Origin: Thermomonas flagellata
GTDB taxonomy: Bacteria > Pseudomonadota > Gammaproteobacteria > Xanthomonadales > Xanthomonadaceae
Reading direction: 5' to 3'
Length of the DNA stretch: 64,000 nt
Assembly: GCF_022419185.1 (NCBI RefSeq)
Contig: NZ_JAJOZK010000009.1
Span: 1 to 64,000, forward strand
How positions within the stretch are numbered: the first letter of the stretch is position 1; the number at the start of each line of letters is the position of its first letter. Shown here piece by piece: positions 40,471 through 51,376 of the stretch. The translations under genes were made by a program, and so were the position numbers. The notes below the pieces were generated by a model, which was not told the DNA's origin, searched no databases, and saw nothing but the letters and a program-made list of their open reading frames with translations.

Positions 40471-42648
40471 ATGCGCAAGACGACACTCGCCGCGGGACTG
40501 GCCGCGGCCCTGTTCGCGATCGGTGCCGGCCGGCCGGCCGCCGCAGTCGAGGGCATGTGGGTACCGCAGCAGCTGCCGGAGATCGCGCCAGCGCTGAAGA
40601 AGGCCGGGCTCAAGCTGGATCCGAAGCAACTGGCCGACCTGACCGGCGATCCGATGGGCGCGGTGGTCTCGCTCGGCGGCTGCACCGCCAGCTTCGTCTC
40701 GCCGAACGGGCTGGTCGCGACCAACCACCACTGCGCCTACGGCGCGATCCAGCTCAACTCCACCCCGGAGAAGAACCTGATCCGCGACGGCTTCAACGCG
40801 ATGACCGACGCCGAGGAGCTCTCCGCCGGCCCCGGCGCGCGCATCTACGTGCTGGAGGCGATCACCGACGTCACCGCCCAGGTCAAGGACGCGATCGCCG
40901 GCGCGCGCGACCCGCTGGCGCGCACCCAGGCGGTGGACGACCTCGAGAAGCGCCTGGTCGCCCAGTGCGAGCAGGAGCCGGGCTACCGCTGCCGGCTCTA
41001 CAGCTTCATGGGCGGCAACACCTGGCGCCTGTTCAAGAACCTGGAGATCCGCGACGTGCGGCTGGTGTACGCGCCGCCCGGATCGGTCGGCAACTACGGC
41101 GGCGAGATCGACAACTGGATGTGGCCGCGCCACACCGGCGACTTCGCGTTCTACCGCGCCTACGTCGGCAAGGACGGCAAGCCGGCCGCCTACAGCAAGG
41201 ACAACGTGCCCTACCGGCCGAAGCATTGGCTGAAGATCGCGCGCACCCCGCTGCACGCCGGCGACTTCGTGATGGTCGCCGGCTACCCCGGCCGCACCGA
41301 CCGCTACGCGCTGGCCGCCGAGTTCGACTTCACCGCGGACTGGCTGTACCCGACGGTCAGCCGCCGCTACAAGGAGCTGGCGGCGATGGTGCACGCCGCC
41401 GGCGAGAAGGACCCGGAGATCGCGGTCAAGTACGCGGCGACCGTGAAGGGCTGGGAGAACACCCTGAAGAACTACGACGGCCAGCTGGAAGGCTTCAAGC
41501 GCATGGGCGCCGGCCGCATCAAGCACGAGCGCGAGCAGGCGGTGCTGGACTGGCTGCGCGCGCAGGGCGGCAAGGGCAAGCCGGCGCTGGAGGCGCACGC
41601 GCGCCTGCAAGCGCTGCTGCAGCAGGCCAACGCCACCCGCAACCGCGACATGATCGTCGCCAACGCCGGCGGCGCGCTCGGCAACACCGCGCTGACCCTG
41701 TACCGGCTGGCGGTCGAGCGCGCCAAGCCGGACGCCGCGCGCGAGCAGGGCTACCAGGACCGCGACCTGCCCGGGATCGAGGGCAGCCTGAAGCAGATGG
41801 ACCGCCGCTACGTGCCGGCCATGGACCAGCAGCTGCAGCGCTACTGGCTGATGCAGTACATCGCGCTGCCGGCCGACCAGCGCCTGCCGGCGCTGGATGC
41901 CTGGCTGGGCGGCAACGACGCGGCCGCGGTGGACGCTGCGATCCGCCGCCTGAACGCCAGCAAGCTCGGCAGCCAGGACGCGCGCCTGTCCTGGTTCAAG
42001 GCCGACCGCGCCGCGTTCGAGGCCAGCGACGACCCGGCGATCCGCTTCGCGGTCGCGCTGCTGCCGGCGACCCTGGCGCTGGAGGAGCAGCGCAAGCGCC
42101 TGGCCGGCGAGCTGGTCGTGCCGCGCATGACCTACCTGCAGGCGGTGGCGGACTACAACCGGGCGCACGGGCGCGCGGTCTATCCGGACGCCAATTCCTC
42201 GCTGCGGATCACCTTCGGCCACGTGATGGGCTACACCAAGCCCGGGCACAGCAAGCCCGAGCCCGCGTTCACCACCCTGCCGGAGGTCGCCGCCAAGGCC
42301 ACCGGCCAGGAGCCGTTCGACGCTCCGCCCGCACTGCTGGACGCCATCCGTGACAAGCGCTACGGCGGGCTGGCGGACAAGGCGCTGGGGACGGTCCCGG
42401 TCAACTTCCTGTCCGACCTCGACATCACCGGCGGCAACTCCGGCTCGCCGGTGCTGGATGCCGAAGGACACCTCGTCGGGCTGGCGTTCGATGGCAACTG
42501 GGAGTCGGTGGCCAGCAACTGGGTGTTCGACCCGAGCGTGACCCGCATGATCGCAGTCGACCAGCGCTACATGCGCTGGGTGATGCTGGAGGTGATGCCG
42601 GCGCCGCGCCTGCTGTGGGAGATGGGCGTGCCGGCGCGCGACGACTGA
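40471..42648 (+). CDS. S46 family dipeptidyl-peptidase, DPP7/DAP BII-like
   Basis: This 725-residue protein has a signal peptide ending near RPAAAVEG. The triad falls at His86, Asp224 and Ser657, the numbers I recall for Pseudoxanthomonas DAP BII, and Gly675 lies at the specificity position (AFDGNWE). It should release dipeptides from peptides in the periplasm with mostly hydrophobic P1 choice. It is clearly a paralogue of the preceding gene, sharing QLNSTPEKNLIRDGF and GKPAAYS. The pair suggests growth on protein. Confidence 0.93.
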   Translation: MRKTTLAAGLAAALFAIGAGRPAAAVEGMWVPQQLPEIAPALKKAGLKLDPKQLADLTGDPMGAVVSLGGCTASFVSPNGLVATNHHCAYGAIQLNSTPEKNLIRDGFNAMTDAEELSAGPGARIYVLEAITDVTAQVKDAIAGARDPLARTQAVDDLEKRLVAQCEQEPGYRCRLYSFMGGNTWRLFKNLEIRDVRLVYAPPGSVGNYGGEIDNWMWPRHTGDFAFYRAYVGKDGKPAAYSKDNVPYRPKHWLKIARTPLHAGDFVMVAGYPGRTDRYALAAEFDFTADWLYPTVSRRYKELAAMVHAAGEKDPEIAVKYAATVKGWENTLKNYDGQLEGFKRMGAGRIKHEREQAVLDWLRAQGGKGKPALEAHARLQALLQQANATRNRDMIVANAGGALGNTALTLYRLAVERAKPDAAREQGYQDRDLPGIEGSLKQMDRRYVPAMDQQLQRYWLMQYIALPADQRLPALDAWLGGNDAAAVDAAIRRLNASKLGSQDARLSWFKADRAAFEASDDPAIRFAVALLPATLALEEQRKRLAGELVVPRMTYLQAVADYNRAHGRAVYPDANSSLRITFGHVMGYTKPGHSKPEPAFTTLPEVAAKATGQEPFDAPPALLDAIRDKRYGGLADKALGTVPVNFLSDLDITGGNSGSPVLDAEGHLVGLAFDGNWESVASNWVFDPSVTRMIAVDQRYMRWVMLEVMPAPRLLWEMGVPARDD

Positions 42649-42717
42649 TCCTCGCCGCCGCGGGCAGGCGCGCCGGCTCTGCTAGGCTGGTGCGCATCCC
42701 CACGCCGCGACCGCCGT

Positions 42718-43368
42718 ATGCGCATCCTGCTCGCCCGCCACGGGGAGACTCCGTGGAACGCCGAAGGCCGCTACCAGGGCCAGGTCGACATCCCGCTGTC
42801 GGAGGTCGGCCTGGCGCAGGCGCGCGCGCTCGGCGCGCGCCTGGCCGGGGTGCCGATCGCGCGCGCGGTCGCCTCGCCGCTGGTGCGCGCACGGCGGACC
42901 GCGGAACTGGCGCTGGGCGAGGCCCGCGCCGGCCTGCTGCAACTGGATCCGGACCTGCGCGAGATCGGCCACGGCGACTGGGAGGGCCTGCTGGCCAGCG
43001 AGATCGCCGCGCGCGACCCGGAGCGGCTGGCGGCCTGGCGGCAGGCACCCGACACCGTGCAGATGCCCGGGCCCGGCGGCGAGTCGCTGCGGCAGGTGCA
43101 GGAGCGCGCGTGGCCGGCGCTGGCGCGCGCCTGCGCCGGGCTCGGCGCGGACGACCTGCTGCTGGTGGTGGCGCACGACGCCGTCAACCGGGTGCTGCTG
43201 GCGCGCGTGCTCGGCATCCCGCTGGCGCGGCTGTGGAGCTTCCGCCAGGCGCCGACCACCCTCAACCTGCTGGAGGGGCCGCACGTGGAGGCGCTCGACG
43301 TGGTGCGGCTGAACGACAGCACCCACCACACCGACCTGTTCGGCGAGGCCGTGCACCGCGCGCTGTGA
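42718..43368 (+). CDS. Histidine phosphatase family protein
   Basis: This 216-residue protein of the phosphoglycerate mutase-like superfamily has the active LARHGETPWNAEGRYQG motif at the N terminus, REIGHGDWEG, and the second histidine in VVAHDAVNRVLL. Candidates include GpmB- or CobC-like phosphatases; the substrate cannot be set. A TAGGCT -10-like hexamer lies 29 bases before the ATG. Confidence 0.85.
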   Translation: MRILLARHGETPWNAEGRYQGQVDIPLSEVGLAQARALGARLAGVPIARAVASPLVRARRTAELALGEARAGLLQLDPDLREIGHGDWEGLLASEIAARDPERLAAWRQAPDTVQMPGPGGESLRQVQERAWPALARACAGLGADDLLLVVAHDAVNRVLLARVLGIPLARLWSFRQAPTTLNLLEGPHVEALDVVRLNDSTHHTDLFGEAVHRAL

Positions 43369-43524
43369 ATCGCCTGCTCGCGGCGTATAGTGCGACCTCG
43401 GCCGCCGGCAGGCGCAGGCACCGGCATGGAGGGCCAGCAGCACGGGCAGCAGGACAGGCAGGCACGGCATGCTCCGCCTTATGTGGCATGCAGGGCGATG
43501 GATGCGGCGCCTGCCGGGCGCGCG

Positions 43525-43530
43525 GATAAT
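43525..43530 (+). promoter_or_regulatory. Candidate leaderless -10 of folC
   Basis: GATAAT ends 6 bases before ATG 43537, so RNA would begin at or near the start codon. It matches the -10 consensus at five of six positions. A second -10-like TATAGT lies at 43386-43391, just after the previous gene, as an alternative promoter with a long leader. Confidence 0.45.
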
Positions 43531-43536
43531 CGCCGC

Positions 43537-44814
43537 ATGCACGCAACCCTCGACGACTGGCTGGCGCGCCTGCAAACCCAGCATCCGCAGGCGATCGCAC
43601 TCGGCCTGGAGCGCATCCGCGCGGTGGCCGCGCGGATGCAGCTTGCGCGCCCGGCGCCGCGGGTGGTGGTGGTCGGCGGCACCAACGGCAAGGGATCGAC
43701 GGTGGCCTTCGTGGAGGCGATCGCGCGCGCCCACGGCTGGCGCACCGGCGCGTACACCTCGCCGCATCTGCGGCGCTACTCCGAGCGGGTGCGGATCGAC
43801 GGGCGCGAGGCCGAGGACGCCGCGCTGGTCGCGGGCTTCGAGGCGGTCGAGGCGGCGCGCGGCGAGATCCCGCTGACCTATTTCGAGCACGGCACCCTGG
43901 CGGCGCTGTGGCTGTTCGCGCGCGCCGGACTGGACCTGGCGGTGCTGGAGATCGGCCTCGGCGGGCGGCTGGACGCGGTCAACCTGGTGGATGCGGACGT
44001 GGCGGTGATCACCACCGTGGACCTCGACCACCAGGACTGGCTGGGCCCGGACATCGAGCGGATCGGCTACGAGAAGGCGTGGATCGCCCGCCCCGGGCGG
44101 CCGCTGGTGCTCGGTGACGACGACCCGCCGGCCAGCGTACTGCGGCACGCCTACGCGATCGGCGCGCAGGCCTGGCGGATCGGCTGCGACTTCTTCGCCG
44201 AGCCGCTCGACGCCGCGCGCTGGCGCTGGCGCGAAGTCGGCTTCGCGCTCGAGCTGCCGCGCCCGGCGCTGGCGGCGCCGGTGCAGCTGCGCAACGCCGC
44301 CTGCGCGATCGCTGCGCTGCGCGCGCTGGATGCCGAGGAGGCGATCGCGCCGGAGGCCTATGCCGCCGGCATCGCCGGCGCGCGCATCGCTGGGCGCCTG
44401 CAGCGGTGCGTGCGCGACGGGGTCGAGATCGTGGTCGATGTCGGCCACAACCCGCAGGCCGCGCGTGCACTGGCGGACTGGCTGCGCGCACAGCCGCCAC
44501 GCCCGACCCGCGCGGTGCTGGCGGTGCTCGCCGACAAGGATGCCGCCGGGCTGGTGGCGCCGCTGGCGGCGCAGATCGTCGGTTGGCACTTGGCCGACAG
44601 CACCGCGGCCGGCCGCCGCGGCCAGGACGCGGACGCGCTGGCCGCCGCGCTGGCCGCCACCCCCGCCGCGCGCGGCACGCGCCATGCGGACGTCGCGGCC
44701 GCGCTGGACGCGGCCTGCGCCGCCGCCGGTGGCGGCGGGCGGGTGCTGGTGTACGGCTCGTTCCACGCCGCGGCCGCCGCGCTGCAGGAATTGGAAGCGG
44801 CGACCCTCGGCTGA
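43537..44814 (+). CDS. folC: Bifunctional folylpolyglutamate/dihydrofolate synthase
   Basis: This 425-residue Mur ligase-family enzyme adds glutamate to folates and makes dihydrofolate. It has the ATP loop VVVGGTNGKGSTVAFVE, TSPHLRRYSERVRI, the EIGLGGRLDAVN motif, TTVDLDHQDWLG and DVGHNPQAARAL. ATG 43537 (MHATLDDWLARLQ) is where the family starts. accD, the usual upstream neighbour, is not present; a phosphatase gene lies there instead. The DedD-like gene follows after 74 bases. Confidence 0.95.
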   Translation: MHATLDDWLARLQTQHPQAIALGLERIRAVAARMQLARPAPRVVVVGGTNGKGSTVAFVEAIARAHGWRTGAYTSPHLRRYSERVRIDGREAEDAALVAGFEAVEAARGEIPLTYFEHGTLAALWLFARAGLDLAVLEIGLGGRLDAVNLVDADVAVITTVDLDHQDWLGPDIERIGYEKAWIARPGRPLVLGDDDPPASVLRHAYAIGAQAWRIGCDFFAEPLDAARWRWREVGFALELPRPALAAPVQLRNAACAIAALRALDAEEAIAPEAYAAGIAGARIAGRLQRCVRDGVEIVVDVGHNPQAARALADWLRAQPPRPTRAVLAVLADKDAAGLVAPLAAQIVGWHLADSTAAGRRGQDADALAAALAATPAARGTRHADVAAALDAACAAAGGGGRVLVYGSFHAAAAALQELEAATLG

Positions 44815-44854
44815 ACGCGGCGGCGCGCGGCACCGGGGCGGGGGGAGGCGCCGG

Positions 44855-44860
44855 TATAAT
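44855..44860 (+). promoter_or_regulatory. Consensus -10 before the SPOR protein gene
   Basis: TATAAT is the only exact -10 consensus noted before a gene in this window. It lies 28 bases before the ATG at 44889. The -35 is poor. It may also drive purF, which lacks its own clear promoter. Confidence 0.55.
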
Positions 44861-44888
44861 CACGCTCCACGCGGTTGCGGACCTCCCG

Positions 44889-46010
44889 ATGGATTCCTCG
44901 CTCAAGCAGCGCCTGGTTGGCGCGGTGGTGCTGGTCGCGCTGGGCGTGATCTTCCTGCCGATGCTGGTCAAGGGCCCGGCCCCCGACAGCGGCGTGGCCG
45001 ACGTGCCGCTCACGGTGCCGGTGCCGCCGCGCAGTGCGGGCACGGAGACGGTGGAACTGCCGCTGGACGTGCCCGCGGCGTCCCCGGCCGGCGGCGTGAC
45101 CGGCATGCCGGCCCCGGCCGCGGCCGACACCGCCGCCGCGGCGCCGGCTGCCAGCGCGTCCGCGGCGCCTCCCGCGGCCGGCGCGCAGGCCGCCGCCGGC
45201 GACTATGTGGTCGAGTTCGGCCGCTATGCCAGCGCCGGCGATGCCGACAAGGTGATCGCCGCCTTGCGCGGCGCGGGCCTCGCCGCCTACCGCGAGGCCA
45301 CGACCGTGGCCGGCAAGCCGGCGCAGCAGGTGCGCATCGGCCCGTTCGCCGATCGCGCCGCCGCCGAATCCGCGCGCCTGACCGCGACCGGGCTGGATCC
45401 GCGGGTCAGCGCCAGGGTCATCGTGCTCGATGCCGGCAACGGCCCTGCCGCGCCCGCCGCCGGCGCCTCCCCATCCACCACGGCGTCGGCGTCCGCCGCG
45501 ACGCTCGCCTCCCCGGCGGCGGCCCCTGCGCCGAAGCCGGTGCCGCCTGCTACCGCAGCGCCCGCCGCCAAGCCAGCGGATGCGCCGGCCGCTGCGGCAA
45601 ACCCGGCCGAGCCGGCGCCGGGCAAGCCCGCCGCGACACCGGCGGCCAAGCCCGTGGAGGCTGCGTCCGCCAGCGCGGGCAAGCCTGCCGCCGCGGCGGC
45701 CGCGATGCCGAAGCCGGCGGAGCCAGCGTCGACGGCGGCCAAGTCGGCCGCGCCGAGCGCGGCGAACGCGGCCGGCACCGGTTTCGTGGTGCAGGTCGGC
45801 GCGTTCGCGGATGCCGCCGCGGCCACCGCGCTGCGCGACCGCCTGCGCGCGGCCGGCTTCAATGCCTTCACCGACCGCGTGCAGACCGAGGGCGGCGCGC
45901 GCACCCGGGTGCGCGTGGGCCCGGCGGTGACCCGCGCCGAGGCCGACGCGCTCCAGGCGCAGGTCAAGGCCAAGGCCGGCCTCGACGGCATCGTCCGCCC
46001 GCATCCCTGA
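44889..46010 (+). CDS. DedD-like protein with two SPOR domains
   Basis: This 373-residue protein has one N-terminal transmembrane segment ([18 protein letters not shown]) and a Pro/Ala linker. The first SPOR domain lies at about residues 105-180 ([22 protein letters not shown]), followed by a long Ala/Lys/Pro linker. The second is at about 297-373 ([20 protein letters not shown]). SPOR domains bind denuded glycan at the division septum. The place between folC and purF matches dedD, but E. coli DedD has a single SPOR domain. Confidence 0.85.
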   Translation: MDSSLKQRLVGAVVLVALGVIFLPMLVKGPAPDSGVADVPLTVPVPPRSAGTETVELPLDVPAASPAGGVTGMPAPAAADTAAAAPAASASAAPPAAGAQAAAGDYVVEFGRYASAGDADKVIAALRGAGLAAYREATTVAGKPAQQVRIGPFADRAAAESARLTATGLDPRVSARVIVLDAGNGPAAPAAGASPSTTASASAATLASPAAAPAPKPVPPATAAPAAKPADAPAAAANPAEPAPGKPAATPAAKPVEAASASAGKPAAAAAAMPKPAEPASTAAKSAAPSAANAAGTGFVVQVGAFADAAAATALRDRLRAAGFNAFTDRVQTEGGARTRVRVGPAVTRAEADALQAQVKAKAGLDGIVRPHP

Positions 46011-46038
46011 TCCCCATCCCTGCGCAGGACCCGCCCGC

Positions 46039-47508
<1,470 letters not shown>

Positions 47509-47580
47509 CGGGGCAAGACGCACTGCAGGGCGAGACCCGGCTCCCCCGCCACACGCCTTGGGTTATTCCTGGTTGCCGAC

Positions 47581-48384
47581 ATGAAGAGCCTCTTCGCCGC
47601 CGCCCGCGCCTGCCTCGACGCCGCCACGCCGGACGCCAAGCCCGCGCTGACGCTGGCGATGGCGGAGGCGTTCGCGCGCGGTGAACTGGCGATCGACGAC
47701 GATGCCCCGCCGCCGGCGCCGATCCGGATGCCGGGCCGGCCCGCGCGCCCGCGCCTGGTACATCCGCGCGACCTGCCGCGGCGCGGCTTCGGCAGCCGCG
47801 AGGGGCGCGCCGCCTTCCTGCACGCGGTGGCGCACATCGAGTTCAACGCCATCGACCTCGCCTGGGACGCGGTGTACCGCTTCCGCGGCATGCCGCCCGC
47901 GTTCTACGCGGACTGGGTGGCGGTGGCCCGCGACGAGGCCCGCCACTTCACCCTGCTGCGCGCGCGGCTGCGCGAATTCGGCCACGACTACGGCGACTTC
48001 GACGCCCACAACGGCCTGTGGGAGATGGCCGAGAAGACCGCGCACGACGGCCTGGCGCGCATGGCGCTGGTGCCGCGCGTGCTGGAGGCGCGCGGGCTGG
48101 ACGTCACCCCGGGCATGATCGTGAAGCTGCGCGCGCTGGGCGATGGCGCAACCGCGGACATCCTGGAGCTCATCCTGCGCGAGGAAGTGGCGCACGTGGC
48201 CGCCGGCAGCCGCTGGTACCGCTGGCACTGCGAACGCGCCGGGGTGGAGCCGCGCGCGTGCTTCCGCGCACTGCTGCGCGAGTACGCCAGCGGCGTGCTG
48301 CACAAGCCGTTCAACACCGCGGCGCGGCTGCAGGCCGGGTTCGATCCGGAGGAACTGGAAAGCCTGCTGGCCGAAGCGGACTGA
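47581..48384 (+). CDS. DUF455 family ferritin-like protein
   Basis: This 267-residue helical protein carries carboxylate/histidine pairs typical of ferritin-like di-iron folds: AVAHIEFNAIDLAWDAVYRF, ARDEARHFTLL and ILREEVAHVAAGSRWYRWHC. It matches DUF455 (PF04305) as I recall it. The function is not known; a di-iron oxidase role is inferred from the metal motifs. It has no clear promoter. It converges on lpxH with a 12-base spacer almost identical to that between glcF and kbl. Confidence 0.8.
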   Translation: MKSLFAAARACLDAATPDAKPALTLAMAEAFARGELAIDDDAPPPAPIRMPGRPARPRLVHPRDLPRRGFGSREGRAAFLHAVAHIEFNAIDLAWDAVYRFRGMPPAFYADWVAVARDEARHFTLLRARLREFGHDYGDFDAHNGLWEMAEKTAHDGLARMALVPRVLEARGLDVTPGMIVKLRALGDGATADILELILREEVAHVAAGSRWYRWHCERAGVEPRACFRALLREYASGVLHKPFNTAARLQAGFDPEELESLLAEAD

Positions 48385-48396
48385 GCGCGGCCGCCG

Positions 48397-49128
48397 TCAG
48401 GCCGGGGCGAGGGCTGCCAGCGTGCAGCCGTCCGGGGTGACCCGCAGCACTGAGCCCTGTTCGTACCAGTCGCCGAGCACGATCCGGGTGCGCCCGTGGC
48501 CCTCGTCGTGGATCGCCGGGCGGTGGGTGTGGCCGTGGATCATGCGCCGGACGCCGTAGCGTTCGAAGAACGCCTGCACCGTGGCCGGCGCCACGTCGCC
48601 GATGGTTTCGGCCATGCCCTGCGCGGCCAGTTCGCCATGGCGGGCCTGGCTGGCGCTGCGCGCCCGCGCGGCGAACGCCAGCCGCGCCGCCAGCGGCTGC
48701 GCGAGGAACTGCGCCCGCCAGCGCGGATTGCGCACCTGCGCGCGGACCTGCTGGTAGGCCGTGTCCTCGCTGCACAGCAGGTCGCCGTGCAGCAGCAGGG
48801 TCGGCGTCCCGTACAGCACCACCACCGCCGGATCGGCCAGCAGGGTCATGCCGCAGCGGCGGGCGTACTCGGGGCCGAGCAGGAAGTCGCGGTTGCCGCG
48901 GATGAAGTAGGCCGGCACGCCGCGATCGACCAGCGCGCGCAGGTGGGTGGCCACCGCGGCGCCGGCCGCGGAGGGGTCGTCGTCGCCGACCCAGGCCTCG
49001 AACAGGTCGCCGAGGATGTACAGCGCATCGGCGCCACGCGCCTCGCCGTCGAGGAAGCGGCAGAACAGGTCGGTGATCGCCGGGCGCGCGGGATCCAGGT
49101 GCAGGTCGGAGACGAACAGGGTGGCCAT
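48397..49128 (-). CDS. lpxH: UDP-2,3-diacylglucosamine diphosphatase
   Basis: This 243-residue calcineurin-like phosphoesterase acts in lipid A synthesis, releasing UMP to give lipid X. Metal-binding motifs are all present: [39 protein letters not shown] and HGHTHRPA. The length matches E. coli LpxH. A TACACT hexamer on the minus strand ends 6 bases before the ATG, suggesting a leaderless transcript. Confidence 0.96.
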   Translation of the reverse strand: MATLFVSDLHLDPARPAITDLFCRFLDGEARGADALYILGDLFEAWVGDDDPSAAGAAVATHLRALVDRGVPAYFIRGNRDFLLGPEYARRCGMTLLADPAVVVLYGTPTLLLHGDLLCSEDTAYQQVRAQVRNPRWRAQFLAQPLAARLAFAARARSASQARHGELAAQGMAETIGDVAPATVQAFFERYGVRRMIHGHTHRPAIHDEGHGRTRIVLGDWYEQGSVLRVTPDGCTLAALAPA

Positions 49129-49134
49129 GCGCGC

Positions 49135-49140
49135 AGTGTA
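49135..49140 (-). promoter_or_regulatory. Candidate leaderless -10 of lpxH
   Basis: TACACT (49140 down to 49135 on the minus strand) is separated from ATG 49128 by exactly 6 bases. No purine-rich ribosome-binding site fits in that gap, which strengthens the leaderless reading. The sequence around it is a run of GC repeats. Confidence 0.4.
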
Positions 49141-49180
49141 CGCGCGCGCCCGCGCCGGCCGGCGGACGCGGGCGCCGCGC

Positions 49181-49186
49181 TAGAAT
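49181..49186 (+). promoter_or_regulatory. Putative -10 of gltX
   Basis: TAGAAT in the context CGCTAGAATGCGCG lies 28 bases before the gltX ATG. The intergenic region of 86 bases serves both lpxH and gltX. Confidence 0.5.
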
Positions 49187-49214
49187 GCGCGCCACTGCCG
49201 TCCGCCGCCGCGCC

Positions 49215-50621
49215 ATGACCGTCCGCACCCGCTTCGCCCCGTCCCCCACCGGCTACCTGCACATCGGCGGCGCGCGCACCGCACTCTACTGCTGGCTGTA
49301 CGCGCGCCGGCACGGCGGCCGGTTCGTGCTGCGGATCGAGGACACCGACCGCGAGCGCAGCACCCAGGCGGCGATCGACGCGATCCTGCAGGCGATGGAC
49401 TGGCTGGGGCTGGACTACGACGAAGGCCCGATCTACCAGACCGATCGCCTCGACCGCTACCGCCAGGTCGCCGAGCAGCTGGTCGCCGCCGGCCACGCCT
49501 ACTATGCCTACGAGACCAAGGAGGAGCTGGAGGCGATGCGCGAGGCGGCGATGGCCGCCGGCCAGAAGCCGCGCTACAACGGTGCCGCGCGCGACGCCAA
49601 CCTGCCCTGGCGCGACGATCCCAACCGGGTGATCCGCTTCAAGAACCCGCTGCACGGCAGCGTGGCCTGGGACGACGCGGTGAAGGGCCGGATCGAGATC
49701 GCCAACGGCGAGCTCGACGACCTGGTGATCCTCCGCAGCGACGGTTACCCCACCTACAACTTCGCGGTGGTGGTGGACGACCTCGACATGGCCATCACCC
49801 ATGTGGTGCGCGGCGACGACCACGTCAACAACACCCCGCGCCAGATCAACCTGTACCGCGCGCTGGGGGCGCCGGTGCCGGTGTTCGCGCACCTGCCGAT
49901 GATCCTCGACGAGCACGGCGCCAAGCTGTCCAAGCGCACCGGCGCCGCCGACGTGATGCAGTACCGCGACATGGGCTACCTGCCGCATGCGCTGCTCAAC
50001 TACCTGGTGCGGCTGGGGTGGTCGCACGGCGACCAGGAGCTGTTCTCGATCGCGCAGATGCAGGCGCTGTTCGACCTGGCCGATGTCAACGCCAAGGCCT
50101 CGCGGCTGGATCCGGCCAAGCTCGGCTGGATGAACCAGCAATACCTGAAGACCTCCGATCCGGAGGCGGTTGCGCAGCACCTCGTCTGGCACCTGCGGCA
50201 GGCCGGCTACGATCTCGCCCGCGGCCCCAAGCCCGTCGAACTGGTGTTGGCCCTGCGCGAGCGCGCGCAGACCCTGAAGGAGCTGGCGGAGAAGTCCGCG
50301 GTGTGGTTCCGGCCACTCACCGAGTACGACGCAGCGGCGGTGGCCAAGCACCTGGTGCCCGCCGCGCGGGCACCGCTGGCCGAGGCGCGCGCGCGCCTGG
50401 CCGCGCTGGCGGACTGGACCCCGGAGGCGATCGCCGACGCGCTCAAGGCCACCGCCGAGGCGCAGGGCCTCGGCATGGGCAAGATCGCGCAGCCGATGCG
50501 GGTGGCCATCACCGGCACCCAGGTCAGCCCCGACATCGGCTGGACGGTGTACCTGTGCGGGCGCGATGAGGCGCTGGCGCGGATCGACGCCGCCCTTGCA
50601 AAGATCCCCGCGGCGGCCTAG
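49215..50621 (+). CDS. gltX: Glutamate--tRNA ligase
   Basis: This 468-residue class I tRNA synthetase has the HIGH-type motif ([15 protein letters not shown]) and the KMSKS-type motif ([10 protein letters not shown]). The conserved [10 protein letters not shown] and [12 protein letters not shown] are also present. It charges tRNA-Glu. A single gltX copy is seen here; whether it also charges tRNA-Gln cannot be judged. zur begins 9 bases downstream. Confidence 0.97.
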   Translation: MTVRTRFAPSPTGYLHIGGARTALYCWLYARRHGGRFVLRIEDTDRERSTQAAIDAILQAMDWLGLDYDEGPIYQTDRLDRYRQVAEQLVAAGHAYYAYETKEELEAMREAAMAAGQKPRYNGAARDANLPWRDDPNRVIRFKNPLHGSVAWDDAVKGRIEIANGELDDLVILRSDGYPTYNFAVVVDDLDMAITHVVRGDDHVNNTPRQINLYRALGAPVPVFAHLPMILDEHGAKLSKRTGAADVMQYRDMGYLPHALLNYLVRLGWSHGDQELFSIAQMQALFDLADVNAKASRLDPAKLGWMNQQYLKTSDPEAVAQHLVWHLRQAGYDLARGPKPVELVLALRERAQTLKELAEKSAVWFRPLTEYDAAAVAKHLVPAARAPLAEARARLAALADWTPEAIADALKATAEAQGLGMGKIAQPMRVAITGTQVSPDIGWTVYLCGRDEALARIDAALAKIPAAA

Positions 50622-50630
50622 ATCAGGGCC

Positions 50631-51122
50631 ATGGCCAAGCCGCACGCCTGCACCGACCCGGCCCACCACGTGCACGACGCGCGCGGCTTCGTGGCCGCGG
50701 TCGAGCAGGCCTGCCACCGCCGCGGCCTGCGCCTGACCCCGGTGCGCGCGCGCATCCTCGGCCTGATCGCCGAGGCCGGGCAGCCGGTCAAGGCCTACGA
50801 CCTGCTGGAGCAGGTGCGCACGCAGGAGGGCGCGGGTGCCGCCGCGCCGCCGACCGTGTACCGCGCGCTGGACTTCCTGCTCGCCAACGGCTTCATCCAC
50901 AAGCTGGAGTCGATCAACGCGTTCGTCGCCTGCCACCATCCGGACGCCGCCCGGCACTCGGTGCCGTTCCTGATCTGCGACCGCTGCCATTCGGCCACCG
51001 AGCTGGAGGACGCCAGCATCGTGGCCCAGCTCGACGCCGCCGCGCGCGCGCTGGGCTTCGCGCCGCAGGCGCAGACCCTGGAAGTGCACGGGCTGTGCGC
51101 GCGCTGCGCGCGCTCGGCCTGA
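50631..51122 (+). CDS. zur: Fur-family regulator, likely zinc-sensing Zur
   Basis: This 163-residue protein has a His-rich N terminus (HACTDPAHHVH), a winged helix (RGLRLTPVRARIL, then PPTVYRALDFLLANGFIHKL at 73-92) and a dimer domain. Structural zinc pairs are CDRC (116-119) and CARC (156-159), with sensory residues in CHHPDAARHS. The short FLICDRCHSATEL and the lack of iron-type motifs favour Zur over Fur. It lies 9 bases after gltX and converges on a TonB receptor whose promoter region holds a Zur-like palindrome. Confidence 0.85.
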   Translation: MAKPHACTDPAHHVHDARGFVAAVEQACHRRGLRLTPVRARILGLIAEAGQPVKAYDLLEQVRTQEGAGAAAPPTVYRALDFLLANGFIHKLESINAFVACHHPDAARHSVPFLICDRCHSATELEDASIVAQLDAAARALGFAPQAQTLEVHGLCARCARSA

Positions 51123-51300
51123 GCCCACTTCGTCGCGCGGCCGTGTGCGCACGATGCAGGCCGGCCTGCTGTCCGTGGATCGCGGCAGCGGGGGCCTCGC
51201 CGCCGAGGTCGCTGCCCGTATCTGCATGGTGACGTGGCGCGCGCATGGACTCTGCGTGCGCGCCACCGCGGCCGGCGCCTGCCGGTCGCGTGACGCCCCA

Positions 51301-51340
51301 AAAGCAAGAACGCCCCGGCCCGGGGCGGGTCGGGGCGCTT
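51301..51340 (-). terminator. Intrinsic terminator of the TonB receptor gene
   Basis: Read on the minus strand, AGCGCCCC (51340-51333) and GGGGCGT (51317-51311) form a stem, with an inner GC-rich loop, and are followed by TCTTGCTTTT. The T-rich side faces only the receptor direction. Confidence 0.6.
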
Positions 51341-51376
51341 GCCCAAGCGCACGGATCGTGGCGCCGGCCGCGGGGA

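Noticed and set aside
43392-43524. Possible remnant of accD or a small gene between the phosphatase and folC
   Set aside because: The translation shows no accD motif (no zinc cysteines) and no clear ribosome-binding site; only GC-rich repeats of GCAGG/GGCAT type were seen.
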